This document shows, one piece after another, positions 49,867-58,386 of a stretch of 64,000 nucleotides of DNA. The stretch's first letter is position 1. Every line of letters starts with the position of its first letter. Made by a program: the position numbers and the translations under genes. The notes beneath the pieces were generated by a model. That model made no database searches, was not told the DNA's origin, and was given only the letters and a program-made list of their open reading frames with translations. Source of the DNA: Micromonospora echinospora (lineage in GTDB: Bacteria > Actinomycetota > Actinomycetes > Mycobacteriales > Micromonosporaceae); the NCBI RefSeq assembly GCF_014203425.1, contig NZ_JACHJC010000001.1:5978001-6042000 (forward strand). Direction: 5' to 3'.

Positions 49867-51023
49867 GGGTGCGTCCCTCCGTCCGGATCCGCCGCAGGCA
49901 CCGTCACCCGGAGCAGGAAACCACGCCCGTCGTCCGGCCGCGCCACCGTCACCGTCGCGTCCAGCCGCCCGGCCCGCTCGCGCAGCCCGGCCAGCCCGTG
50001 CCCGGCCGTGCCCCGCGGGTCCGCCGGCCCTCGGCCGTCGTCGCGTACCTCCACCGCCGACGGTTCCACCCGGATGACGCAGCGCCGCGCGCCGCTGTGC
50101 CGCACCACGTTGGTCACCCCCTCACGGACCGCCCAGCCGAACAGCTCGTCGCGGTCCACCGGCAGCGGCGGCACGGACTCCGGCAGCTCCGCGACGACGC
50201 CCGCGGCAGCCAGCGCCGACCGGGCGCCGGCCAGTTCGGAGGCCAGATCCACCCCGCGATACGCCCCGACGGTGCCCCGCACGTCGGCCAGCGCCTCCCG
50301 GGCCAGCCGCTCGATGTCGGCGATCTCGGTGGCGGCCCGGGCCGGGTCCAGCGGCAGCAGCCGGCCGGCCAGTTCCGCCTTGACCGCCACCACAGTGAGC
50401 GAGTGCCCGAGGATGTCGTGCAGGTCCCGGGCGGCGCGGACGCGTTCCTCGGCCACCGCCAGCCGGCGGATCTCCTGCTGCGCGGCCTGGAGTTCGCCGT
50501 TGCGCTGGGCCAGCCGGCTCACCCCGAACATGGCGAACGAGGCGAGCAGCACGGCGAAGACCAGCGTGCTCTCGTGCTCCCAGCCGGGCACCAGACGTGC
50601 GGTCACCGGCGGCGTCGCCGCGGCGAGCACCACCACGACCAGCGCTTCCGCTGACGGCAGCAGGAACACTGCGGCGGCGGCCACGAACACCAGTGTGGTC
50701 AGCCAGTCGCCGCCGGTGCCCGGGATCCCGGCCAGGCCGAGCGCGAGAAGCACGGCGATCAGCAGCCGGGCCCGGCCGGGCGGCACCGGCAGGTTGCGCT
50801 GCCGGCGGGCCCGGGCCCACTGGAAGATCAGCACGTACGCCACGGCGAACGCGACGAGCGAGCCGATCCCGACCAGCAGCCGCCACATCTGCGGCTGGTG
50901 CAGTGCGGTGGTGAACGGGATGTTGAGGAAGAACAGCCAGACCGCCGCCAGCAGCCAGCCGGTGAACCGCCAGTGGCGGTTCGCCGGCCGGACCGGGCCG
51001 GCTGGTGGCGTCACGCCGATCAC
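49863..51023 (-). CDS. Sensor histidine kinase, DesK-like
   Basis: A 386-residue membrane kinase. Five hydrophobic helices in residues 10-165 form the sensor, without a large outer domain. The HisKA_3 dimerisation helix contains the phosphoacceptor in AARDLHDILGHSLTVVAVKA near residue 208, and the ATP-binding domain has DGRGPADPRGTAGHGLAGLR. The DesK-type lack of an outer domain fits sensing of membrane state or of a membrane-active compound. It lies 12 bases downstream of the ABC permease gene and overlaps the response regulator gene, so four genes form one operon. Confidence 0.92.
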   Translation of the reverse strand: MIGVTPPAGPVRPANRHWRFTGWLLAAVWLFFLNIPFTTALHQPQMWRLLVGIGSLVAFAVAYVLIFQWARARRQRNLPVPPGRARLLIAVLLALGLAGIPGTGGDWLTTLVFVAAAAVFLLPSAEALVVVVLAAATPPVTARLVPGWEHESTLVFAVLLASFAMFGVSRLAQRNGELQAAQQEIRRLAVAEERVRAARDLHDILGHSLTVVAVKAELAGRLLPLDPARAATEIADIERLAREALADVRGTVGAYRGVDLASELAGARSALAAAGVVAELPESVPPLPVDRDELFGWAVREGVTNVVRHSGARRCVIRVEPSAVEVRDDGRGPADPRGTAGHGLAGLRERAGRLDATVTVARPDDGRGFLLRVTVPAADPDGGTHP

Positions 51024-51035
51024 GCTAGACCTCGC

Positions 51036-51836
51036 TCAGACCCGTGTGGTGTCGCGGCGGAACAGGCGGGCCGCGCCGAGTACGAAGAACACGGTCCAGG
51101 CGGTCACGTTCGCCACCGCCGCCCAGTCCACCCCGGTGCCGGTCAGTGGCGCGCGTGCGAGCTGACCGACCCCGTACACCGGGGTGAACTTGGCGATCTG
51201 CTGCATCGCGCCGGGCAGCAGCTCCAGCGGGACGAACAGGCCGCCCAGCATGGCCAGGATGGCCAGCGCCGGGCCCATGAACTGCATGACGTTCTCGGCC
51301 GGGGCGAGGTAGCCGACGAACAGCCCGAACGCGGCGAACACGAGCGCACCGATCCAGGCGGTCAGCCCGGACTCGACCCAGACGTGGGCCGGCAGCCGCA
51401 CCCCGGAGGCGGCGCCGACGGCGAACTCCACGAGTACGCCGAGCAGGCCGAGCACCATCGCGGTGGCCACTTTCGTCGCCACGTACGCGGCGGGGCGCAG
51501 CGGGGTGAGCCGCAGTTGCCGGCTCCAGCCGAGCGCGCGTTCGGTGGCGACAGCCGCGCCGGCGCTCGTGGTGGCCACCATCGCCGCGTACACGGCCAGG
51601 CTGATCATGATCCAGCCGGTGACCGGCAGCCCGTTGTCGAGCTTCTCGCCGCGCGTGGGCAGCCCGAACAGCAGGAAGAACACGGCCGGCATGACCAGGA
51701 TGAACAGCAGCGTACGGCGGTTGCGCAGCACCCGGCGGATCTCGATGGCGAGCACCGGCGCGCAGAACCCGCCGAGCGCGGGCGGCCGACGGTCGGCCGC
51801 GCGGGCGCCGGTGGTGGACGAGGTCGTGGCGGTCAT
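51036..51836 (-). CDS. ABC transporter permease (ABC-2 type)
   Basis: A 266-residue ABC-2 membrane subunit with six predicted helices: FILVMPAVFFLLFGLPT near residue 50, MISLAVYAAMVATTSAGAAV, VATKVATAMVLGLLGVLVEF, IGALVFAAFGLFVGYLA, FMGPALAILAMLGGLFVPLE and a final VTAWTVFFVLGAARLF. The G.F.P....P segment is family-like. It pairs with the ATPase gene 23 bases upstream and is expected to export a lipid, peptide or antibiotic-like compound. It precedes the two-component genes in the same operon. Confidence 0.9.
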   Translation of the reverse strand: MTATTSSTTGARAADRRPPALGGFCAPVLAIEIRRVLRNRRTLLFILVMPAVFFLLFGLPTRGEKLDNGLPVTGWIMISLAVYAAMVATTSAGAAVATERALGWSRQLRLTPLRPAAYVATKVATAMVLGLLGVLVEFAVGAASGVRLPAHVWVESGLTAWIGALVFAAFGLFVGYLAPAENVMQFMGPALAILAMLGGLFVPLELLPGAMQQIAKFTPVYGVGQLARAPLTGTGVDWAAVANVTAWTVFFVLGAARLFRRDTTRV

Positions 51837-51859
51837 GGCAGGACTCCCCGAGGGTCGAT

Positions 51860-52750
<891 letters not shown>

Positions 52751-52861
52751 GTCCCGATGCTCCGGCGTGCGGTGTCCGGTTCCCCGGAGCGGCAGTCACC
52801 TTCCGGCCGTGACATTTGTCAGGGCGGAGTGAGGACCGCGGCGGGCGGGGTATGCCGCGGC

Positions 52862-53713
52862 ATGAGCGCACCGACGGGACGGGTCGACACGATCGTGCTC
52901 ATCCACGGCCTCTGGATGACCTCGCGGAGCTGGGAGCACTGGGCGCAGCGGTACGCCGCACGCGGCTTCCAGGTGCTCACGCCCGCCTGGCCCGGCATGG
53001 ACCGCGAGGTGGAGGAGCTGCGGGCCGACCCGGCGCCGATCGCCGCCCAGCGGATCGCCGACATCGCCGAGCACTACGCGGCGATCGTCCGGGACCTGCC
53101 GCGCCCGCCGATCATCATGGGCCACTCGTTCGGCGGCCTGGTCGCCCAGTTGCTGCTGGACCGGCGCCTCGGCGCCGCAGTGGTCGCCGTGCACCCCGCG
53201 CCGGTACGGGGCGTGCTCAAGCTGCCGCCCAGCACGCTGCGGTCCGGGTACTCCATCCTGCACAACCCGGCCAACCGGCACCGCGCCGTGCCGTTCACGC
53301 CGGAGGACTTCCGGTACGCCTTCGGCAACACCATCAGCCAGGAGCAGTCCGACGCCGCCTGGGAGCGGTACGCCGTACCGGGCGCCGGGCACGTGCTGTT
53401 CGAGGCGGCGTTCGCCAACCTGGACCCGAACTCGGCCAGCGCGATCGACAAGAAGCGCAGCGACCGCGCCCCGCTTCTCATCACCGCGGGCGGCGAGGAC
53501 CACGTGGTGCCCGCAACCTTGGCCAGCTCGATCGCCAACCTCTACCGGAGTTCGACGGCGCTCACCGGCTACCGGGAGTTCCCCGGCCGGTCGCACTTCG
53601 TCGGCGGCGAACCGGGCTGGGAGGAGGAGGCGGACTACGCGCTGGAGTGGGCGGTCGAGGCGGCGAACGAGTTCTCCCCGACAGTGGTCGCCGAGGCCCC
53701 TCGACGGCGCTGA
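52862..53713 (+). CDS. Alpha/beta hydrolase
   Basis: A 283-residue hydrolase with IVLIHGLWMTSRSWEHW at the oxyanion side, nucleophile serine in MGHSFGGLVAQLLL near residue 97, acid in GGEDHVVPATLA and histidine in FPGRSHFVGGEPGWEE. The lid covers about residues 120-200 (RSGYSILHNPANRHRAVPFT). The family pattern is that of non-haem haloperoxidase/esterase-like actinobacterial proteins; the substrate is unknown. It diverges from the ABC exporter operon across about 110 bases. The start is the ATG 52862, without a good ribosome binding site. Confidence 0.85.
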   Translation: MSAPTGRVDTIVLIHGLWMTSRSWEHWAQRYAARGFQVLTPAWPGMDREVEELRADPAPIAAQRIADIAEHYAAIVRDLPRPPIIMGHSFGGLVAQLLLDRRLGAAVVAVHPAPVRGVLKLPPSTLRSGYSILHNPANRHRAVPFTPEDFRYAFGNTISQEQSDAAWERYAVPGAGHVLFEAAFANLDPNSASAIDKKRSDRAPLLITAGGEDHVVPATLASSIANLYRSSTALTGYREFPGRSHFVGGEPGWEEEADYALEWAVEAANEFSPTVVAEAPRRR

Positions 53714-53742
53714 CCCACCGGGAACCATCCCGCGCTCGTATA

Positions 53743-53770
53743 GATATCAAGATCTGCCGAACTTGATATC
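53743..53770. promoter_or_regulatory. VapBC operator palindrome
   Basis: GATATCAAG and CTTGATATC (9-base arms, 10-base spacer) lie 38 bases before the VapB start, in an AT-rich patch. VapB-type antitoxins repress their own operon by binding such paired sites, so this is the likely operator. Confidence 0.7.
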
Positions 53771-53807
53771 ATCGACTCGTTCGACTGGCCGGACGAGGAG
53801 GCGCAGA

Positions 53808-54017
53808 GTGTCCCGAACCATCCTTGACGTCGACGACGACCTCCTGGCCGAGGCCGCCGAGATCCTCGGCACGGGCACCAAGAAGGCCACTGTCAACGCC
53901 GCGCTGCAGGAAGTGGTCAACCGGGAGAAGCGCCGGGAGTTCGCCGACTGGCTTAAGAGCGGCGGCCTGCCGGACCTCACCGACCCGCAGCAGGCGTCGA
54001 AGCCCGAAGCGGCATGA
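53808..54017 (+). CDS. vapB: VapB-type antitoxin
   Basis: A 69-residue antitoxin. The N-terminal ribbon-helix-helix is VSRTILDVDDDLLAEAAEIL and TKKATVNAALQEVVNREKRR, and the tail REFADWLKSGGLPDL would thread into the toxin active site. The start is GTG 53808 with GAGGAGG upstream; the ATG-like start earlier includes the operator. Its stop overlaps the toxin start by four bases (ATGA). The pair is preceded by a palindromic operator. Confidence 0.85.
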   Translation: MSRTILDVDDDLLAEAAEILGTGTKKATVNAALQEVVNREKRREFADWLKSGGLPDLTDPQQASKPEAA

Positions 54018-54433
54018 CGCAGGAGCGCTACCTACTCGACAAGTCTGCGCTGGCCAGATGGCCGAAGCCCGCCGTGGCACCCGTCCTGGACGAGTTGTCC
54101 GAGCGCGGTCTACTGGCGGTCTGCGGGGCGGTCGAGATCGAGGTGGTGCACAGCGCCCGCTCGGCCAAGGACGCGCAACGCGCCCGATGGCTGCTTCGCG
54201 GCTTCGACTGGCTCGCCATGCCGGACGACATCTGGGATCGAGCCATCGACGTGCAGGTGCAGGCGCTGCACAAGGGCAACCACCGGGCGCTCTCGATGGC
54301 CGATCTGCTGATCGCCGCCACCGCCGAACGGCATGGCGCAACAGTCCTGCACTACGACGGCGACTTCGACCTGATCACCGCCATCACCGGGCAGCCGACG
54401 ACGTGGGTCGTCCCGGCCGGAAAGGCCGACTGA
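54014..54433 (+). CDS. vapC: VapC-type PIN-domain toxin
   Basis: A 139-residue ribonuclease toxin. PIN active-site acids are in place: Asp9 in YLLDKSALAR, Glu in GAVEIEVVHSARS, Asp in MADLLIAATAERHG and the last Asp in HYDGDFDLIT. VapC toxins cut tRNA or rRNA when freed from VapB. The start overlaps vapB. The chain is full length, and the active site is intact, so the system is probably functional. The target RNA cannot be read from the sequence. Confidence 0.9.
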   Translation: MTQERYLLDKSALARWPKPAVAPVLDELSERGLLAVCGAVEIEVVHSARSAKDAQRARWLLRGFDWLAMPDDIWDRAIDVQVQALHKGNHRALSMADLLIAATAERHGATVLHYDGDFDLITAITGQPTTWVVPAGKAD

Positions 54434-54501
54434 CCGGCTACGGCCCTCGAGGTCGGGTAGCGCCGCCGCGAGCAGCGCCGCGGTGTCCGGGACGAGCCCG
54501 T

Positions 54502-54720
54502 TCACGCGCCGGCCGCCCCGTCGCCCCCGAACTGGCGCAACCACTCCATGTTCCGGTCGTGCTGCTCGTCGGTGATCGGCGGCTGTTGTGCCAGCCTCCG
54601 GCGGGCCCGCTCGACGTCCTCGTCGGTCACCGCGTAACCGACGTTATCGGCCACGGCTCGTGCATACTCCGCTTCCGGTACGGCACGAGCGCGTCCGCCC
54701 CTGGTCCGTCGGGTGCTCAT
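54502..54720 (-). CDS. Small protein of unknown function, last gene of the DivIVA operon
   Basis: A 72-residue charged protein: MSTRRTRGGRARAVPEAEYA, then TDEDVERARRRLAQQPPITD and EQHDRNMEWLRQFGGDGAAG. It is mostly helical, without cysteines or membrane segments. The start ATG 54720 overlaps the stop of the zinc-knuckle protein gene (ATGA), so it is translated with it. It is not a named family; gene order alone links it to the DivIVA-like protein. Confidence 0.65.
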   Translation of the reverse strand: MSTRRTRGGRARAVPEAEYARAVADNVGYAVTDEDVERARRRLAQQPPITDEQHDRNMEWLRQFGGDGAAGA

Positions 54721-54971
54721 CGCGGCCGGAACCGCCGGGAGCACTCACCGTCGTGTCCGGGCCGGAGCAGACACCGCTGTCCACCGGGCAGTAAGCGGTC
54801 GCAGAACACCCAGTGGCGAACGTTCTGGTCGTCCTCCGCCGAGACAGTGGTGCCGCCGGGCTCGGTCTGTGGCAGGACGTGCGTCCAGTGCGCCACCACC
54901 CGGGCCAGCCGCTGAGCCGAGAGCAGGTCGTTGACGACGACCGGCAGGTGGATCATCCAGCGCTCGGTCAC
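54717..54971 (-). CDS. Small protein with a C/C/H/C zinc-knuckle-like end
   Basis: An 84-residue protein. The N-terminal half (WMIHLPVVVNDLLSAQRLAR) is a predicted strand-helix unit, and the middle holds EDDQNVRHWVFCD. The end carries CDRLLPGGQRCLLRPGHDGE followed by Cys: C-x8-C-x5-H-x3-C, a plausible single zinc site. The GTG start overlaps the DivIVA-like gene's stop (GTGA). I recognise no named family. The zinc assignment is inferred from spacing. Confidence 0.65.
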   Translation of the reverse strand: MTERWMIHLPVVVNDLLSAQRLARVVAHWTHVLPQTEPGGTTVSAEDDQNVRHWVFCDRLLPGGQRCLLRPGHDGECSRRFRPR

Positions 54972-55282
54972 CTGTCGTACCCCCGTTCGTTGCGTGCCCG
55001 GGCCTGCTCCGACTGCCAGCGGCGCAGCGCGTTCTTGATCCGGTCGGTCTCCCGGCGGCTCTGCGCCAGCGCGTCGTAGACGGCGGCCAGGTCACCGGCG
55101 ACGCGGTCGAGGAACTCCCGCACCTCCTGCGGGTCGAGCCCCCGCCGGCCCAGCTGGGTCGTCCGGAAGCTCCGCTCACGGACCTGCCAGGGGCGCAGGG
55201 GCTGGTAGGCGGACGAGCGGTAGCAGGTCGATCCGAGGACCGACCGCCGGCGACGCCGGACACGCCGGAGGAAGACGCGCAT
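54968..55282 (-). CDS. Small DivIVA domain protein
   Basis: A 104-residue protein. After a basic N terminus (MRVFLRRVRRRRRSVLG) comes a DivIVA-type segment: LRPWQVRERSFRTTQLGRRG and LDPQEVREFLDRVAGDLAAV, then a short coiled coil. The F-T...GL-P-EV-EFLD pattern is the membrane-targeting N-terminal motif of DivIVA/Wag31, but the long coiled coil of a real DivIVA is missing. It may sit at curved membranes or interact with the larger DivIVA. It is first of three overlapping genes, divergent from the Scr1-type regulator. Confidence 0.8.
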   Translation of the reverse strand: MRVFLRRVRRRRRSVLGSTCYRSSAYQPLRPWQVRERSFRTTQLGRRGLDPQEVREFLDRVAGDLAAVYDALAQSRRETDRIKNALRRWQSEQARARNERGYDR

Positions 55283-55621
55283 GACAGGACCTGCCTCTCA
55301 CCGTCGAGATCGAACCGTGGAAGGGCGGGCCCACCGGCCCGCCCCGCACCGGCGGACCCACCCCGGCACCTGCCACCGCAGCCTTCGACCAGCAGTACGT
55401 CAGCAGGGCTCACATGGCCACTGAACAGCGAGAACTCCACAGTGGTCGCAGAGGCAGTGAAGCACTGGACCAATTCAATTGCAACATTGCAATAGCAGCT
55501 CGACGATAGCGACCTGGCCGAAGAGAAGTACTCGCTGTGACGTGTCTATTGATTGTGAGACAACACGGCGCTTCAATTGGACGTCCGCTAGTTGAGGAAC
55601 AACCGCAGTCGGAGGCAGCGC
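55283..55621. promoter_or_regulatory. Divergent promoter region with a 7-2-7 palindrome
   Basis: The 339-base gap between the DivIVA-like and Scr1-type regulator genes has no gene. It contains ATTGCAACATTGCAAT at 55478-55493, a perfect palindrome of 7-base arms with a CA spacer, inside an AT-rich patch unlike its surroundings (55470-55600). This is a good candidate operator for the divergently encoded HTH regulator. Promoters for both operons should flank it. Confidence 0.55.
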
Positions 55622-56527
55622 GTGTCACAAGGAGTCACTGGCTCGACGATGTTGCGACGGCAGATCGGCCGCAAGTTCGAGTCACTGCGCAAGTCCGCAG
55701 GACTGACGATGGAGCAGGCTGCGGAACGTCTGGACCGAGCACGGGCGACGCTGCATCGGATCGAGAACGGTGCCGAGCACGTCCGCTTCCGGCAGGCAGA
55801 CGTACAACAGATGCTCGACCTATATGGGGCATCCACCGACGATCGTGAGCTGCTGCTTGCCCTGACGGCAGCCACCAGAGAGAACAAGAACTGGTGGCAC
55901 GACTACGTCGGCTCGGGCCTACCGCGCTGGTTCCAGCTCTACATCGGGCTTGAAGCTGCCGCATCCAACATCCGGCAGTACGAAGCCGAACTGGTTCCCG
56001 GTCTGCTCCAAACACGCGCCTACGCCGAGGAGGTGTTCCGAACGCCTGGCGGCTCGATCGACGCGAAGGACAGCAGCGAGCGGCAGCGGGCGATCCAACT
56101 ACGCGTCGAACGGCAGGCGCTCCTTACCCGGTTCTCCGCGCCGCAACTCAGCGTGATAATCAACGAGGCCGTATTGCTTCGACGAGTCGGCAGCGCCACG
56201 ATCATGGCCGAACAGCTCCACCAGATCCTGAAGGCAGCAGAGCTACCCAACGTAACCATCCAAGTTGTGGAATTTTCCGCCGGGCTCCATGCCGGGGCCA
56301 TGGCGGGAGCCTTCTCGATCTTGGACTTCCCGAAGGACAGCAATGGCAAGGAGGTGGAACCACCGGTGGCTTACCTGGAGGCAGCGACCGGCGCCATCTA
56401 CCTCGACAAGCCGCACGAAATCGCCGCCTACGACACCATCTGGGCCGACATGACGAGCCGCGCCCTCACCGAGCCCCGATCGAAGAATCTGATCCAGCAA
56501 GTCGCAGAGGAGTACTCCCGTGCCTGA
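55622..56527 (+). CDS. Scr1-type helix-turn-helix regulator (XRE HTH plus DUF5753)
   Basis: A 301-residue protein of the actinobacterial Scr1/DUF5753 type, often paired with DUF397. The XRE HTH (KFESLRKSAGLTMEQAAERL, then RARATLHRIENG) covers residues 12-65. The DUF5753 part follows: ENKNWWHDYVGSGLPRWFQL, YEAELVPGLLQTRAYAEEVF, and TIQVVEFSAGLHAGAMAGAF. Base composition is visibly lower in GC than in neighbours, which suggests later acquisition. The start is GTG 55622 with GGAGG six bases before it. Its stop overlaps the DUF397 start. Confidence 0.88.
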   Translation: MSQGVTGSTMLRRQIGRKFESLRKSAGLTMEQAAERLDRARATLHRIENGAEHVRFRQADVQQMLDLYGASTDDRELLLALTAATRENKNWWHDYVGSGLPRWFQLYIGLEAAASNIRQYEAELVPGLLQTRAYAEEVFRTPGGSIDAKDSSERQRAIQLRVERQALLTRFSAPQLSVIINEAVLLRRVGSATIMAEQLHQILKAAELPNVTIQVVEFSAGLHAGAMAGAFSILDFPKDSNGKEVEPPVAYLEAATGAIYLDKPHEIAAYDTIWADMTSRALTEPRSKNLIQQVAEEYSRA

Positions 56528-56720
56528 CCTGACCGGTGCCGTCTGGCGCAAGTCGAGTCGCAGCAACAACGGTGGCAACTGTGTCGAGGTCGCCGACGGC
56601 CTGCCCGGCGTCGTGGGGCTACGTGACAGCAAGGACCCCGCCGGCCCGGCCCTCGCCTTCCCGCCTAGCAGTTGGACCGCCTTCATCCGGGCCGTCAAGA
56701 ACGAGACGCTGGGCCACTGA
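56520..56720 (+). CDS. DUF397 protein
   Basis: A 66-residue protein: TGAVWRKSSRSNNGGNCVEV then ADGLPGVVGLRDSKDPAGPA and SWTAFIRAVKNE, the complete DUF397 pattern. It starts at GTG 56520, overlapping the regulator gene by eight bases. In Streptomyces such pairs influence antibiotic production and development, with a toxin-antitoxin-like relationship proposed. Its partner is the HTH gene before it. Confidence 0.9.
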   Translation: MPDLTGAVWRKSSRSNNGGNCVEVADGLPGVVGLRDSKDPAGPALAFPPSSWTAFIRAVKNETLGH

Positions 56721-56941
56721 CCGGCCGTCTCGGCTGGTGGCAGGCGTACGACGACGTGCTGCCGGACGATGCGGACCGGCCCGGCCGCACCATCCAGATC
56801 CTGACCTTCGGCGCGGACGAGTACGGGTCGATGGGCAGCGCCTTAAGCGTGCTGACCTTCCCCGAGCCGGCCGATCCGGGGGTCGTCTACGTCGAGACCC
56901 GCGCGGGTAGCCTCACCCTGGGGGCGATCGACGAGCTATGA
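56718..56941 (+). pseudogene. Decayed DUF5753 regulator remnant
   Basis: The frame between the two DUF397 genes encodes LGWWQAYDDVLP, then directly RTIQILTFGADEYGSMGSAL and TFPEPADPGVVYVETRAG. These are two separate pieces of the same domain as in the upstream regulator (NWWHDYVGSGLP near residue 80-90 and IQVVEFSAGLH near residue 220). The HTH and about 125 middle residues are gone. It ends 14 bases before the second DUF397 gene, just as the intact regulator adjoins the first. It therefore looks like an internally deleted duplicate. An open frame through it may still be translated. Confidence 0.7.
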
Positions 56942-56954
56942 GAGGACGGCGCGG

Positions 56955-57161
56955 GTGGAAGAGGCCAACCAGGCGACGGTGACCTGGCGCAAGAGCACCC
57001 GCAGCAACGGCTCCGGCGACTGCGTTGAGGTCGCCGACAACCTGCCCGGCGTGGTCGGACTCCGCGACAGCAAGGACCCCACCGGCCCGGCCCTCGCCTT
57101 CGACCAGGCAGCCTGGTCGACCTTCGTCGCGAGCGTCAAACAGCGGTCGTTCCGCCGCTGA
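56955..57161 (+). CDS. Second DUF397 protein
   Basis: A 68-residue DUF397 protein: ATVTWRKSTRSNGSGDCVEV, ADNLPGVVGLRDSKDPTGPA and AFDQAAWSTFVASVKQRSF. It is clearly a paralogue of the first copy (56520-56720). The start is GTG 56955; an alternative exists a few codons later. Its natural partner regulator is reduced to the remnant just upstream, so this copy either uses the surviving regulator or is orphaned. Confidence 0.88.
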   Translation: MEEANQATVTWRKSTRSNGSGDCVEVADNLPGVVGLRDSKDPTGPALAFDQAAWSTFVASVKQRSFRR

Positions 57162-57244
57162 CGTCCTGACGGCTTCGCCCTGGTGCCCTGTGAGATGCCA
57201 CCCGGCCCTGGTGTGCGGGTGGGTGTGCCGGGTATGACGGGAAC

Positions 57245-58384
57245 ATGAGGGCGAGTTTCCGTCTGGGTCGGATCGCCGGCGTACCGGTCGGCGTCAACTG
57301 GAGTGTCCTGGTCATCTTCGTGCTGATCGCGTGGGCGCTGTCGGCGAGCCTGTTCCCCGCCTCGTACCCCGGTCACTCCCCCGTCGCCTACTTCGCGGCC
57401 GGTCTGGCCGCCGCTGTGGTCTTCTTTGTCGGCCTGCTCGCCCACGAGGTGGCGCACGCGGTCGTCGCCAAGCGCAACGGCATCGAGGTCGAGGGGATCA
57501 CGCTCTGGCTGTTCGGCGGCGTCGCCGAGCTGAAGGGCGAGGCGAAGGACCCGGGCGCCGAGCTTCGGATCGCCGGGGTCGGGCCGCTGGTCAGCCTGGT
57601 CCTCGGCGTGTTCTTCGCGGCGATCGCGGTGGCCGTCGCCGCAGCGGGTGGGCACGGGCTGCTGCTCGGCGCGCTGGCCTGGCTGGCGGGCATCAACGTG
57701 CTGCTGGCGATCTTCAACGTGCTGCCCGCCGCCCCGCTGGACGGCGGGCGGCTGCTGCGCGCGGCGGTCTGGAAGTTCACCGGCGACCGGACGAAGGCGT
57801 CGGTGGTGGCGGCCCGCGCGGGCTGGGTGCTCGGCGTCGTGCTGATCGGGCTCGGCCTGTGGCGGTTCCTGACCGGCGCCGGGTTCGGCGGGCTCTGGCT
57901 GGCGCTGATCGGCTGGTTCCTGCTCGGCGCCGCCGGCCAGGAGGAACGCGCCGCCCGGATGGGCGACGCGCTGCGCGGCATCCGGGTGGGCGACGTCATG
58001 ACGCCGCAGCCGCAGACCGCGTCCGGCGACCTCACGGTGGCCGACTTCGTCGACCACTACCTTTTCGCGTACCGGCACTCGGCGCTGCCGCTCACCGTCG
58101 ACGGCAGGCCGGTCGGTCTGGTCACGCTCGCTCGGGTACGCGGCATCGCGGCGGATCGCCGCGCCTCGACCACGCTGGCCGAGGTGTCCTGCCGGGCCGA
58201 CGAACTGGTTCTCGCCCGCCCGGACGAGCAGCTCACCGACCTGCTGCCCCGCCTCAACGAGTGCACCGACGGCCGGGCACTCGTGGTGATCGACGACCAG
58301 TTGGTCGGCATCGTCTCGCCCAGTGACATCAGCCGGGCGGTCCAGCGCGGCAGTCTGCGCCAGCAGACGCCGGCCGGGCGCTGA
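57245..58384 (+). CDS. Site-2 protease family membrane metalloprotease with CBS domains
   Basis: A 379-residue S2P/Rip3-like protease. The zinc site is HEVAH in FVGLLAHEVAHAVVAKRNGI, and the third ligand Asp is in LPAAPLDGGRLLRA. About six transmembrane helices fall in residues 15-235. The C-terminal two CBS repeats (residues of about 245-370; VGDVMTPQPQTASGDLTVAD and VGIVSPSDISRAV) may sense nucleotides. S2P enzymes cut membrane-bound anti-sigma factors or clear signal peptides. No anti-sigma gene is adjacent. The start is ATG 57245. Confidence 0.92.
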   Translation: MRASFRLGRIAGVPVGVNWSVLVIFVLIAWALSASLFPASYPGHSPVAYFAAGLAAAVVFFVGLLAHEVAHAVVAKRNGIEVEGITLWLFGGVAELKGEAKDPGAELRIAGVGPLVSLVLGVFFAAIAVAVAAAGGHGLLLGALAWLAGINVLLAIFNVLPAAPLDGGRLLRAAVWKFTGDRTKASVVAARAGWVLGVVLIGLGLWRFLTGAGFGGLWLALIGWFLLGAAGQEERAARMGDALRGIRVGDVMTPQPQTASGDLTVADFVDHYLFAYRHSALPLTVDGRPVGLVTLARVRGIAADRRASTTLAEVSCRADELVLARPDEQLTDLLPRLNECTDGRALVVIDDQLVGIVSPSDISRAVQRGSLRQQTPAGR

Positions 58385-58386
58385 GG

